Assembly: GCF_030268085.1 (NCBI RefSeq)
Contig: NZ_BSDE01000005.1
Location: 124,001 to 188,000 of the forward strand
Origin: Geothrix limicola
GTDB lineage: Bacteria > Acidobacteriota > Holophagae > Holophagales > Holophagaceae
Direction: 5' to 3'
DNA: 64,000 bases
The notes under the pieces were generated by a model. That model saw only the letters and a program-made list of their open reading frames with translations. It made no database searches and had not been told where the DNA came from. Of the stretch, positions 52,074 through 59,754 are shown in pieces. Position 1 is the stretch's first letter. Each line of letters begins with the position of its first letter. Made by a program: the position numbers and the translations under genes.

Positions 52074-53653
52074 ATGGGACCACGCTCCAGTCCTCAGCCC
52101 AGCCTGCGAAGAAGGTGTCCCAGACCTTCCTTCCGGGCCGGCTGCTTCAGCGCCAGTGTGACTGCGGCACCCACTCGCCGGGTGGGGGCGCCTGCGAAGC
52201 CTGCCAAAAGAAGAAGCTCCAGCGGAGTCCCGAACGCGGGTCCAGCGGCACGACCGCCGCGCCGGGTCTCGTCCACGACGTGCTCAGCCGCCCGGGACAG
52301 CCCCTGGATCCCGCGACTCGCGCCTTCATGGAACCCCGGTTCGGCCAGGACTTCAGCCGCGTGCGCGTCCACGCCGACGCCGGGGCCGCCGCCTCGGCCC
52401 GCGAGGTGGGCGCCCGGGCGTATACGGTCGGGCGGCACATCGTGTTCGGCCCGGGCGGTTTTTCTCCCGCGAGTCCCGGCGGGCGCGAACTCCTCGCCCA
52501 CGAACTCACCCATGTCGTCCAGCAGGGTCCGGGGCGCGACCTCGAGGCCGGCGCGGAACTGAGCGTGGATCCATCCCCTGCGGCGGAACAGGAGGCGCAG
52601 GCGGTTTCGGCGCGGATCATGAGCCCGGAGGCGGCCTCGCCTGCGGCGGTACGGCCTTCGCCGGCCGGCATCCAGCGGATGCCCCTCGCCCTGCAGCGCA
52701 GCCTGGGCGATGGCGAATGCACCAGCAAGGGCGTGCCCTGCGCCACCGGGGATGCCTGCGCCAAGCCCGACAAAGAACCCGCCGCGGCCCTGGGGCAGAG
52801 CACCGCGTGGACCCTCACGGTCAACATCGACACGGAGGCGAGCTCCTGGGAGAACGCCCTGAGGACCACCTCGTTCGGCCACGCCTTCGTGCACTTTTCT
52901 GAGAATTCCGGCCGCGAGTTCAGCTACGGTTTCTACCCCGCCGGCGCGGTGCCCAACGAGAACGTCCGGAGCGTGCCCGGCTGTGTCCACCACCCGGACA
53001 CGACCCACGACCGCTGCACCGATCGGAAGGTGACCTATTCACTGACCCAGCCCCAGTACACCGCCGCCCTGACCGTGGCTCAGAATCAGTGTCGCAGCCC
53101 GCGAAACTACGGCCAGACCTTCACCTGCGCCACCTTCGCCACCGAGGTCGCCCAGGCCGCGGGCCAATCCATCCCTTCGGCCCGCAGCGAGCCGACCACC
53201 GTGTTCTACCAGGAGGTTCCGGGCGTCGACAACCCGAACACCCTGCAGGACAACGTGGACGCCGAAGTGGAGAAGGATCCGAAGAAGAAGGGCTTCTGGA
53301 ACAGCGCCACGCCTCCACCCCTGCGCCTGCAGCCCGTGGAGCCGATCGCCCTCGACGGGGATCCCAACGCGCCCGTGTTCAAGCTCGACTGGCTGCCGGT
53401 GGATGGCGCCACCCTGCGCTGGCGCCTCTACGACAGCCAGGACAGGCACTACCTGATGCGCGGCGCAGAGGGCGATCAGGACGCGCTGGACTTCCTGGAT
53501 TTCACCGCCAACAAGAGCGCCATCATCGGCCGCAAGACGCGCGACCTGCTCAAGCAGCGAGGGGTCAGCGCGGGAAGGGTCCAATGCTCGGTGCGCTTCC
53601 CCGTGAAGGGCTGGACCGACCAGGTCCTCACCCTGCCCGTGAGCTTCGTATGA
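52070..53653 (+). CDS. DUF4157 eCIS cargo-type protein B, with papain-fold-like C-terminus
   Basis: A 527-residue protein whose start overlaps the previous stop by four bases. The Cys module (LLQRQCDCGTH, CEAC; Cys30, 32, 42, 45) and DUF4157 domain (HELTH at 144-148) align with protein A over the first 155 residues. Residues about 250-420 differ: TSFGHAFVHFSENSGREFSYGF (His271) and FTCATFATEVAQAAGQS (Cys353). The His-then-Cys order and strand pattern recall permuted NlpC/P60-type papain folds, a frequent toxin and lysin fold. The last 110 residues are beta-rich and unassigned. Confidence 0.78.
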   Translation: MNGTTLQSSAQPAKKVSQTFLPGRLLQRQCDCGTHSPGGGACEACQKKKLQRSPERGSSGTTAAPGLVHDVLSRPGQPLDPATRAFMEPRFGQDFSRVRVHADAGAAASAREVGARAYTVGRHIVFGPGGFSPASPGGRELLAHELTHVVQQGPGRDLEAGAELSVDPSPAAEQEAQAVSARIMSPEAASPAAVRPSPAGIQRMPLALQRSLGDGECTSKGVPCATGDACAKPDKEPAAALGQSTAWTLTVNIDTEASSWENALRTTSFGHAFVHFSENSGREFSYGFYPAGAVPNENVRSVPGCVHHPDTTHDRCTDRKVTYSLTQPQYTAALTVAQNQCRSPRNYGQTFTCATFATEVAQAAGQSIPSARSEPTTVFYQEVPGVDNPNTLQDNVDAEVEKDPKKKGFWNSATPPPLRLQPVEPIALDGDPNAPVFKLDWLPVDGATLRWRLYDSQDRHYLMRGAEGDQDALDFLDFTANKSAIIGRKTRDLLKQRGVSAGRVQCSVRFPVKGWTDQVLTLPVSFV

Positions 53654-53696
53654 CCCCCCGTTTCCTTCTCCGATCCGAGTTCTCCGAGGCCACGCC

Positions 53697-54356
53697 ATGA
53701 CCGCATCCCCGATCTCTCCCCGACTCGTGAAGGGCGGCCTCGTGCTGGTGGATCCCACCACCGGCTCGGTGCTGCGCATCATCTCGCTGCAGTACAACCC
53801 CGACTCCCTGTCGCGCACCCTGCAGGTGCAGGGCATGAGCGAGGGCTCGGACCGCAGTGAAGCCCTGCGCCTCAAGGGGCCGCCGGTGGAGACCCTCAAG
53901 GTCGAAGCCGAAATCGACGCCACGGACCAGCTGGAGTTCCCCGATCAGAACGGCAGCACCGTCCAGACGGGCATCTTCCCGCAACTGGCCGCGCTGGAAA
54001 CGCTCATCTATCCCACGAGCCAGAGCCTGCTCAGCAACTACGCCCTGTCCCAGGCCGGCACCCTGGAGATCGCGCCCATGGAGATGCCCCTCACGCTCTT
54101 CGTGTGGAGCGCCCAGCGCATCCTGCCCGTGCGGATCACCGAATTCAGCATCACCGAGGAGGCCTTCGATCCGGCCCTGAACCCCATCCGCGCCAAGGTG
54201 AGCCTGGGCATGCGCGTGCTGAGCGTCACCGATCTGGGCTTCGAGCACAAGGGCGGCAGCCTCTACATGGTCTACCAGCAGCAGAAGGAACAACTCGCCT
54301 CCACGAGCCCGGGCGGCGCGCTCGGCGGGCTCGGCATCTCGGGGATCCCCGCATGA
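53697..54356 (+). CDS. eCIS tube-baseplate adaptor (Afp7 N-terminal-like, CIS tube protein)
   Basis: A 219-residue protein with the contractile injection system tube-adaptor pattern: LVLVDPTTGSVLRIISLQYNPDSLSRTLQVQG near the start, a KVEAEIDATDQLEFP strand and PVRITEFSITEEAFDPALNPIRAKVSLGMRVL. In Afp7 such a domain is followed by a LysM domain; here the LysM-like part is a separate gene (54353). It begins 43 bases after the cargo gene and overlaps the next start by four bases. Confidence 0.85.
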   Translation: MTASPISPRLVKGGLVLVDPTTGSVLRIISLQYNPDSLSRTLQVQGMSEGSDRSEALRLKGPPVETLKVEAEIDATDQLEFPDQNGSTVQTGIFPQLAALETLIYPTSQSLLSNYALSQAGTLEIAPMEMPLTLFVWSAQRILPVRITEFSITEEAFDPALNPIRAKVSLGMRVLSVTDLGFEHKGGSLYMVYQQQKEQLASTSPGGALGGLGISGIPA

Positions 54357-54676
54357 ACGCCTTCCTCTTCACGCCCTCCAGCCGCTACAACGGCCTGCCC
54401 ACCACCACCCTGGAGACCGCGGACCATCGGATGGTCCCCTACCTGGTGCGGCGCTTCCTGCCCGCGCCGGAACGCTTCGCGCTGCTGGGTGAGCACGTCG
54501 TCACGCAGGGCGAGCGCCTCGACAACGTCACGGAGCAGTATTTCGGCGATTCCCTGGCCTTCTGGCGCATCTGCGATGCGAACCGCGCCATGCGGCCCGA
54601 GGAGCTGCTGGAGCGCCTCGGCCGCCGCCTCCGGATCACGCTGCCCGAAGGCATTCCCGGGACACCCCATGCTTAA
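54353..54676 (+). CDS. LysM-like eCIS baseplate protein
   Basis: A 107-residue protein. The C-terminal half, LGEHVVTQGERLDNVTEQYFGDSLAFWRICDANRA, is a LysM-type fold as found in the T4 gp53/Afp7 C-terminal region, where it joins the tube to the spike. The start ATG overlaps the preceding gene's stop. It overlaps the next gene by eight bases. Confidence 0.8.
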   Translation: MNAFLFTPSSRYNGLPTTTLETADHRMVPYLVRRFLPAPERFALLGEHVVTQGERLDNVTEQYFGDSLAFWRICDANRAMRPEELLERLGRRLRITLPEGIPGTPHA

Positions 54677-55802
54677 GGGCGTCCACCTCACGCTGATGAT
54701 CGGTCCCGTGGTGCCGGTGCCGGTGCCCGAAGCCGTCTTGAACGCGCTCCAGAGCGTGCAGGTGAACATCGGTGGAGACAGCAAGACGCCCAGCGGTTTC
54801 GAACTGAAGTTCAGCCTCAGCAACAAGGGCCCGCTGCAGACGCTCTTCCTGCTAACCGGGGGTTCGCTTCCCCCGATCATGCGCGTGATCCTCGTCGTCA
54901 CGTTGAACGGCCTGCCCGAGGTGCTGATCGATGGCGTCATCACCCAGCAGAAGACCCAGCCGGGTCAGGATCCGGGCCAGTCGGTGCTCACCCTCACGGG
55001 TGTGGATCTTACGGCGGTCATGGGTCTCATCGACCTGGATGGCGTGCCCTACCCCGCCATGCCTCCGGAGGCCCGCGTGGCCCTGATTCTGGCCAAGTAC
55101 GCCTGGCTGGGCATCGTGCCCATGGTCATCCCCAGCCTGCTCAGCGACGTGCCCATCCCCACCCAGGAGATCCCCCGGCAGCAGGGGCATGACCTCGATT
55201 ACATCAATGATCTGGCAGACAAGGCGGGCTACGTCTTCTACCTGAATCCGGGCCCCGTGCCCGGCATGAGCACCGCGTACTGGGGTCCCGAGATCCGGGT
55301 GGGCGTGCCCCAGCCGGCCCTGAACCTGGACATGGATGCCGCGCGGAACGTGGAGACCCTCAGCTTCACCTTCGACGCGGACCACAAGGCCATGCCCATC
55401 GTCTACGTCCAGAATCCCGAGACCAAGATCCCCATCCCCATTCCCATTCCCGACATCTCGCCCCTCAGCCCGCCGCTGGGCCTCTTCCCGCCCATTCCCA
55501 AGCAGTTCCCCCAGCTCAAGGACACGGCGAAACTCTCGCCCGTGCAGGCCATCCTCACGGGCCTCGTGGTGGCCGCGCGCTCCTCGGACGCCGTCACCGG
55601 CACGGGCACCCTGGACGTGCTGCGTTACGGGCGCCTGCTGAAGGCCCGGCAACTGGTGGGCGTGCGCGGCGTGGGGCCCGCCTATGACGGCCTCTACTAC
55701 GTGAAGAGCGTCACCCACACCATCAAGGTCGGCGAATACAAGCAGAACTTCACCCTCGTCCGGAATGGCCTGGTCTCGACCTTCCAGCAGGTGCCCGCAT
55801 GA
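54669..55802 (+). CDS. eCIS hub protein (gp27/phage late control D-like)
   Basis: A 377-residue protein starting at the ATG at 54669. It has the hub-type pattern of phage late control D/VgrG N-termini: a strand-rich core (VQVNIGGDSKTPSGFELKFS, VTLNGLPEVLIDGVITQQKT, LTLTGVDLTAVM), GHDLDYINDLADKAGYVFYLNPG, and a late domain with YDGLYYVKSVTHTIKVGEYKQNFTLVRNG. In Afp8/VgrG this hub is fused to the gp5-like OB domain; here that is a separate gene (55799) sharing four bases with this one. Confidence 0.85.
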   Translation: MLKGVHLTLMIGPVVPVPVPEAVLNALQSVQVNIGGDSKTPSGFELKFSLSNKGPLQTLFLLTGGSLPPIMRVILVVTLNGLPEVLIDGVITQQKTQPGQDPGQSVLTLTGVDLTAVMGLIDLDGVPYPAMPPEARVALILAKYAWLGIVPMVIPSLLSDVPIPTQEIPRQQGHDLDYINDLADKAGYVFYLNPGPVPGMSTAYWGPEIRVGVPQPALNLDMDAARNVETLSFTFDADHKAMPIVYVQNPETKIPIPIPIPDISPLSPPLGLFPPIPKQFPQLKDTAKLSPVQAILTGLVVAARSSDAVTGTGTLDVLRYGRLLKARQLVGVRGVGPAYDGLYYVKSVTHTIKVGEYKQNFTLVRNGLVSTFQQVPA

Positions 55803-56308
55803 TCCAGAAATACTTCGGAAAGTACCGGGGCACGGTCCTCCAGAACATCGACCCGATGCAGATCGGCCGCATCCAGGTGGTGGTGCCCGACGTCTCGGGC
55901 CTGCTGCCCAGCAGCTGGGCCATGCCCTGCTTCCCCATCACGGGCAAGCAGATGGGCGCCTATTGGGTGCCCCAGATCGGATCGGGCGTGTGGGTGGAAT
56001 TCGAGCAGGGCAATCCCGACTATCCCATCTGGGTGGGCGGCTTCTACGGGATCGCCGCGGAGGTGCCGGCCCTGGCCCTGGCGGGCAATCCCGCCAGCCC
56101 GAGCATCGTGCTGCAGACCAGCCTGCAGAACTGCCTCGTCATCAGCGACCTGCCCGGCCCCACGGGCGGAATCATGCTCAAGAGCACCACCGGCGCCACG
56201 CTGATCGTGAACGACACGGGGATCTACATCCAGAACGGCAAGGGCGCCAGCCTCACCCTGGTGGGCCCCACCACGGATATCAACACCAGCGCCTTGACCG
56301 TCATCTAG
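55799..56308 (+). CDS. eCIS spike base protein (gp5 OB-fold/VgrG-like)
   Basis: A 169-residue protein. Residues about 8-85 are the gp5-type OB-fold (YRGTVLQNIDPMQIGRIQVVVPDV ... WVPQIGSGVWVEFEQGNPDYPIWVGGFYG). The C-terminal 70 residues are short strands (GGIMLKSTTGATLIVNDTGIYIQNGKGASLTL), as in the beginning of the trimeric spike helix. It would form the spike at the tip of the tube with the PAAR-like protein on top. Confidence 0.88.
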   Translation: MIQKYFGKYRGTVLQNIDPMQIGRIQVVVPDVSGLLPSSWAMPCFPITGKQMGAYWVPQIGSGVWVEFEQGNPDYPIWVGGFYGIAAEVPALALAGNPASPSIVLQTSLQNCLVISDLPGPTGGIMLKSTTGATLIVNDTGIYIQNGKGASLTLVGPTTDINTSALTVI

Positions 56309-56319
56309 GGGATCTCACG

Positions 56320-56643
56320 ATGCCTGGAACCCTTCTCCATGTCGGTGCCACGGTGCTCTGCTCCCACGGAGGGCAGGCCCAGCCCACGGTGCCCAATCCG
56401 CGCGTGACGGTGAGCGGCATGCCCACGGTCACCCTGCCCAATCCCTTCGTGGTGGCGGGCTGCGCCCTGCCGCCGCCCACCGCGGGCAACGGGCCCTGCG
56501 TCACGGCCCAGTGGCTCACGGGCGCCACGCGCATCACCTCCGGCGGCATGCCCCTGCTGCTCCTGGACAGCCAGGCCATCTGCGCCCCCACGGGCACACC
56601 CCTCCTGATCACCTCCACCCAGACCCGCGCCACGGGCATGTGA
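56320..56643 (+). CDS. PAAR-like tip protein
   Basis: A 107-residue protein starting at the ATG at 56320. It has the PAAR-like/DUF4280-type pattern MPGTLLHVGATVLCSHGGQAQPT, CALPPPTAGNGPCVTAQWLTGATRITSGGMPLLL and a C-terminal GTPLLITSTQTRATGM. Cys and His residues probably bind a metal at the tip. It lies directly after the spike base and matches Afp10 by position. Confidence 0.85.
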   Translation: MPGTLLHVGATVLCSHGGQAQPTVPNPRVTVSGMPTVTLPNPFVVAGCALPPPTAGNGPCVTAQWLTGATRITSGGMPLLLLDSQAICAPTGTPLLITSTQTRATGM

Positions 56644-56650
56644 GGCCGCC

Positions 56651-57013
56651 ATGGACATCGACTTCCCCTTCCATTTCGACGTCCGCGGCCGCACGGCCAG
56701 CACGGGCCCCGACGATCACATCCGCGACATGATCGAAGAGCTGCTCTTCACGAATCCTGGCGAGCGGGTGAACCGCCCCGACTTCGGCAGCGGTCTGATG
56801 CAGATGGTCTTCGCGCCCAACAGCCCCGAACTGGCGGCCACCCTCCAGTTCACGGTGAAGGCTGCCCTCAGCCGCTGGCTGGGCGATCTCATCGACATCC
56901 AATCCCTGGATGTCCTCGCCCAGGATTCCACGCTGCAGGTCACCTTGTCCTACCGCGTGAAACGAACGGGGGACCTGCGCTCCGAGACCTTCATCCAAGG
57001 AGGCGCCGTATGA
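56651..57013 (+). CDS. Baseplate wedge protein (gp25/Afp9-like)
   Basis: A 120-residue protein of the gp25 family: DIDFPFHFDVRGRTAS, DDHIRDMIEELLFTNPGERVNRPDFGSGL, and the C-terminal strand QVTLSYRVKRTGD. The ENPGERV(N/M)RPDFG core is the family mark. It links sheath and baseplate. It overlaps the following gene by four bases (ATGA). Confidence 0.93.
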   Translation: MDIDFPFHFDVRGRTASTGPDDHIRDMIEELLFTNPGERVNRPDFGSGLMQMVFAPNSPELAATLQFTVKAALSRWLGDLIDIQSLDVLAQDSTLQVTLSYRVKRTGDLRSETFIQGGAV

Positions 57014-59754
57014 ACCAGACCCTGGTCTGCCTGGACGAGGACCGCCGCCGCACCCTTCACGAGCAGGGCTGGAACGGCCTCGACTACGTGGAGGTCACGG
57101 ACGATCCGCCCTCCCTGTGTGTGCACTTCTTCGGCCCGATCCCCGATGGCCTCACGGCCGCGAACCTGCGCATCACCGGCGGCCGCCGCGTGCGCGACCT
57201 GAAGATCCTGTCGGTGCAGGTGAATCACGCGGATGATCCCGAACTGGATGACTGCCTGAACCTGACCTTGGATCAGAAGGGCGACTTCTCGACGTACACG
57301 CTCTGCCTCGTGAGCCTGCCTCCCGTTCTCACCCTGGAGGCCAGCGCGGCGGCGGCCACGGCCTTTCCCGGCTTCGATCCCCGCTACCTCTGCGTGGACT
57401 TCCGCTTCCGCCAGGACTGCCCCTCGGACCTGGACTGCAAGGATGAGCGCGTCTGCCCGCCGGACCTGCCCCCCGAACCGGATCTGAACTACCTGGCCAA
57501 GGATTACGAAAGCTTCCGCCAACTGATCCTCGATCGCCTGAACCTGCTCATGCCCGACTGGCAGGAGCGGCACGTGCCGGACCTGGGCATCACCCTCGTG
57601 GAGTTGCTCGCCTACACCGGCGACTACCTGAGCTACTACCAGGACGCCGTGGGCACCGAGGCCTACCTGGGCACGGCCCGGCAGCGGATCTCCGTGCGCC
57701 GCCACGGGCGGCTGGTGGACTACCGCCTGCACGAAGGCTGCAACGCCCGCGCCTGGGTCTGTGTGAGCACCAACACCGACGTGACCGTGGACCCCGCGCA
57801 GCTTTTTTTCATCACCAAGGTGGAGGGCCTCGTCCTTTCTGAAGGCAAGCTCCTCGCGCCCACAGATCTGCAGGATGCGGCCCTGAGCGCCTATGAGGCC
57901 TTCGAACCCCTGGTGGATCCTTCCGTCACGTCGCTTGCCTTCTGGGCGACCCATGACGAGATCCCCTTCTACACCTGGGGCGACGAGCTCTGCTGCCTGC
58001 CCAAGGGGAGCACCGAAGCGACCCTTCTCGATGAGATCTCCATCACCAGCACCGATGGCGCCGTGAGCACCTCGCGTGCCTTGCACCTGCAGGTGGGCGA
58101 CGACCTCCTCCTGGAAGAAGTGCTGGGCCCCGACACCGGCAACCCCGCGGATGCCGATCCCACCCACCGCTGCGTGGTGCGCCTCACCCGAGTCGTCCAG
58201 GACGTGGATCCCGTCTACGGGCGCATGGTGCTGAACATCGCCTGGTCGCCGCAGGATGCCCTGCCCTTCCCGCTCTGCCTGTCCTCCCGGCTCCCGGCCC
58301 CGGACTGCGGCCCCCTCGCGAATGTCAGCGTGGCCCGCGGCAACGTGGTGCTCGTGGATCACGGCCTCAGCCTGCCCACCGAAACCCTGGGCGTCGTGCC
58401 CACGGACGAGGTGGTGGGCGCCTGCGCCTGCGAAGGCGCCGTGGTGGACGTCACCGAACGGGCAGGCGCTTTCGAGCCCACCCTGCAGCGTTCGCCCCTC
58501 ACCTATGCGGAGCCGCTCCCACCTTCAGTCTGCGCCAGTCCCCTGCTGCTGCAGGATCCCCGCGAGGCCCTGCCCCAGGTGCGCCTGTTCAGCGTGCCCT
58601 CCATGAAGCCCGAGGAGGCCGCCCTGCTGGGCCCCGAGGTGCTGGACGACCCCACGACCCTCGTGCGCCAGATGCAGAACAGCCACGATCTCACCGCTCA
58701 GGCCGTGAAGGCCATGCTGTCGCTGCAGACCCGCCAGCTCATCGAGGCCCTGGCTCCGGACGCACCTCTGGACGCCGATCTGCTGGCCTCGCTGCAGACG
58801 GACCTCCATCGCCTCATCCGCCCCTGGTGGCCCCGCTACGATCTCATCGAAAGCGAGGGAGACGACGCGGCCTTCGTCGTGGAGGAGGACGATCAGGGCA
58901 TTGCCCACCTGCGTTTCGGTGACGGCGAGCTGGGCCTGCAGCCCGTGGCCGGTGCCACCTTCAAGGCCCGCTATCGCCTGGGCAACGGGCCCGATGGCAA
59001 CGTGGGCGCCGAAGCCATCCGGTTCGCCGGGCTGCGCCAGGGCCTGCTCGACGGCGTGACGCTGAAGCCGCGCAATCCCCTGCCCGCCCAGGGCGGAACC
59101 CCGCAGGAAACCACGGCCCAGGCCAAGCTGCTGGCCCCCACGGCCTTCCTCGAACAGATCATGCGCGCCATCACGGCCGCCGACTACGCCACCCTCGCCG
59201 AGCGCCAACCCGCGCTCCAGGGCGCCGATGCGAAGCTGGCCTGGATGGGCAGCTGGTACGAGGCCCGGGTGGCCGTGGATCCCCTCGGCACCGAAACGCC
59301 GGATCCCGCCTTCCTCGAAGACGTCGAAGGCGCCCTGCACCCCTACCGGCGGATGGGCCACGACCTCGAAGTCGTCGCCGCGGAATACGTGCCCTTGGAC
59401 ATCGAACTCACGGTGTGCGTCCGGCCCGACTACCTTCGCGGCCATGTGGAGGCCGCCCTGCTGCAGATCTTCAGCGACCGGGCCCTGCCCGACGGCAGCC
59501 TGGGCTTCTTCCACCCGGATCGGCTCGGCTTCGGAGACGGCGTCTACCTCAGCCAGCTCGTGGCCGCGGCCCAGGCGGCGCCGGGCGTGCAGCACGTGGA
59601 GGTGACGCGGCTGGAGCGCCTCTACGAAGGCCCCAACGGCGAGATCGAAAAGGGCCTGCTTCCCCTGGGCACGGGCCAGATCGCCCAGGTGGACAACGAT
59701 CCGGACTTCCCCGAGCACGGGCAGTTCCATCTGGTGATGCGAGGTGGACGATGA
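57010..59754 (+). CDS. Baseplate J/gp6-like protein, first copy
   Basis: A 914-residue protein. A middle segment has LNYLAKDYESFRQLILDRL and DLGITLVELLAYTGDYLSYYQDAVGTEAYLGTARQRISVRRHGRLVDYRL, typical of the large eCIS baseplate J-like (Afp11) proteins. A conserved FGDGELGLQPVAGATFKARYRLGNGPDGNVGA stretch occurs near residue 640. The C-terminal third matches the J-type fold (YEARVAVDPLG, YVPLDIELTVCVRPDYLRGHVEAALLQIFS). It is part of the wedge. Overlaps the gene before and after by four bases. Confidence 0.9.
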   Translation: MNQTLVCLDEDRRRTLHEQGWNGLDYVEVTDDPPSLCVHFFGPIPDGLTAANLRITGGRRVRDLKILSVQVNHADDPELDDCLNLTLDQKGDFSTYTLCLVSLPPVLTLEASAAAATAFPGFDPRYLCVDFRFRQDCPSDLDCKDERVCPPDLPPEPDLNYLAKDYESFRQLILDRLNLLMPDWQERHVPDLGITLVELLAYTGDYLSYYQDAVGTEAYLGTARQRISVRRHGRLVDYRLHEGCNARAWVCVSTNTDVTVDPAQLFFITKVEGLVLSEGKLLAPTDLQDAALSAYEAFEPLVDPSVTSLAFWATHDEIPFYTWGDELCCLPKGSTEATLLDEISITSTDGAVSTSRALHLQVGDDLLLEEVLGPDTGNPADADPTHRCVVRLTRVVQDVDPVYGRMVLNIAWSPQDALPFPLCLSSRLPAPDCGPLANVSVARGNVVLVDHGLSLPTETLGVVPTDEVVGACACEGAVVDVTERAGAFEPTLQRSPLTYAEPLPPSVCASPLLLQDPREALPQVRLFSVPSMKPEEAALLGPEVLDDPTTLVRQMQNSHDLTAQAVKAMLSLQTRQLIEALAPDAPLDADLLASLQTDLHRLIRPWWPRYDLIESEGDDAAFVVEEDDQGIAHLRFGDGELGLQPVAGATFKARYRLGNGPDGNVGAEAIRFAGLRQGLLDGVTLKPRNPLPAQGGTPQETTAQAKLLAPTAFLEQIMRAITAADYATLAERQPALQGADAKLAWMGSWYEARVAVDPLGTETPDPAFLEDVEGALHPYRRMGHDLEVVAAEYVPLDIELTVCVRPDYLRGHVEAALLQIFSDRALPDGSLGFFHPDRLGFGDGVYLSQLVAAAQAAPGVQHVEVTRLERLYEGPNGEIEKGLLPLGTGQIAQVDNDPDFPEHGQFHLVMRGGR

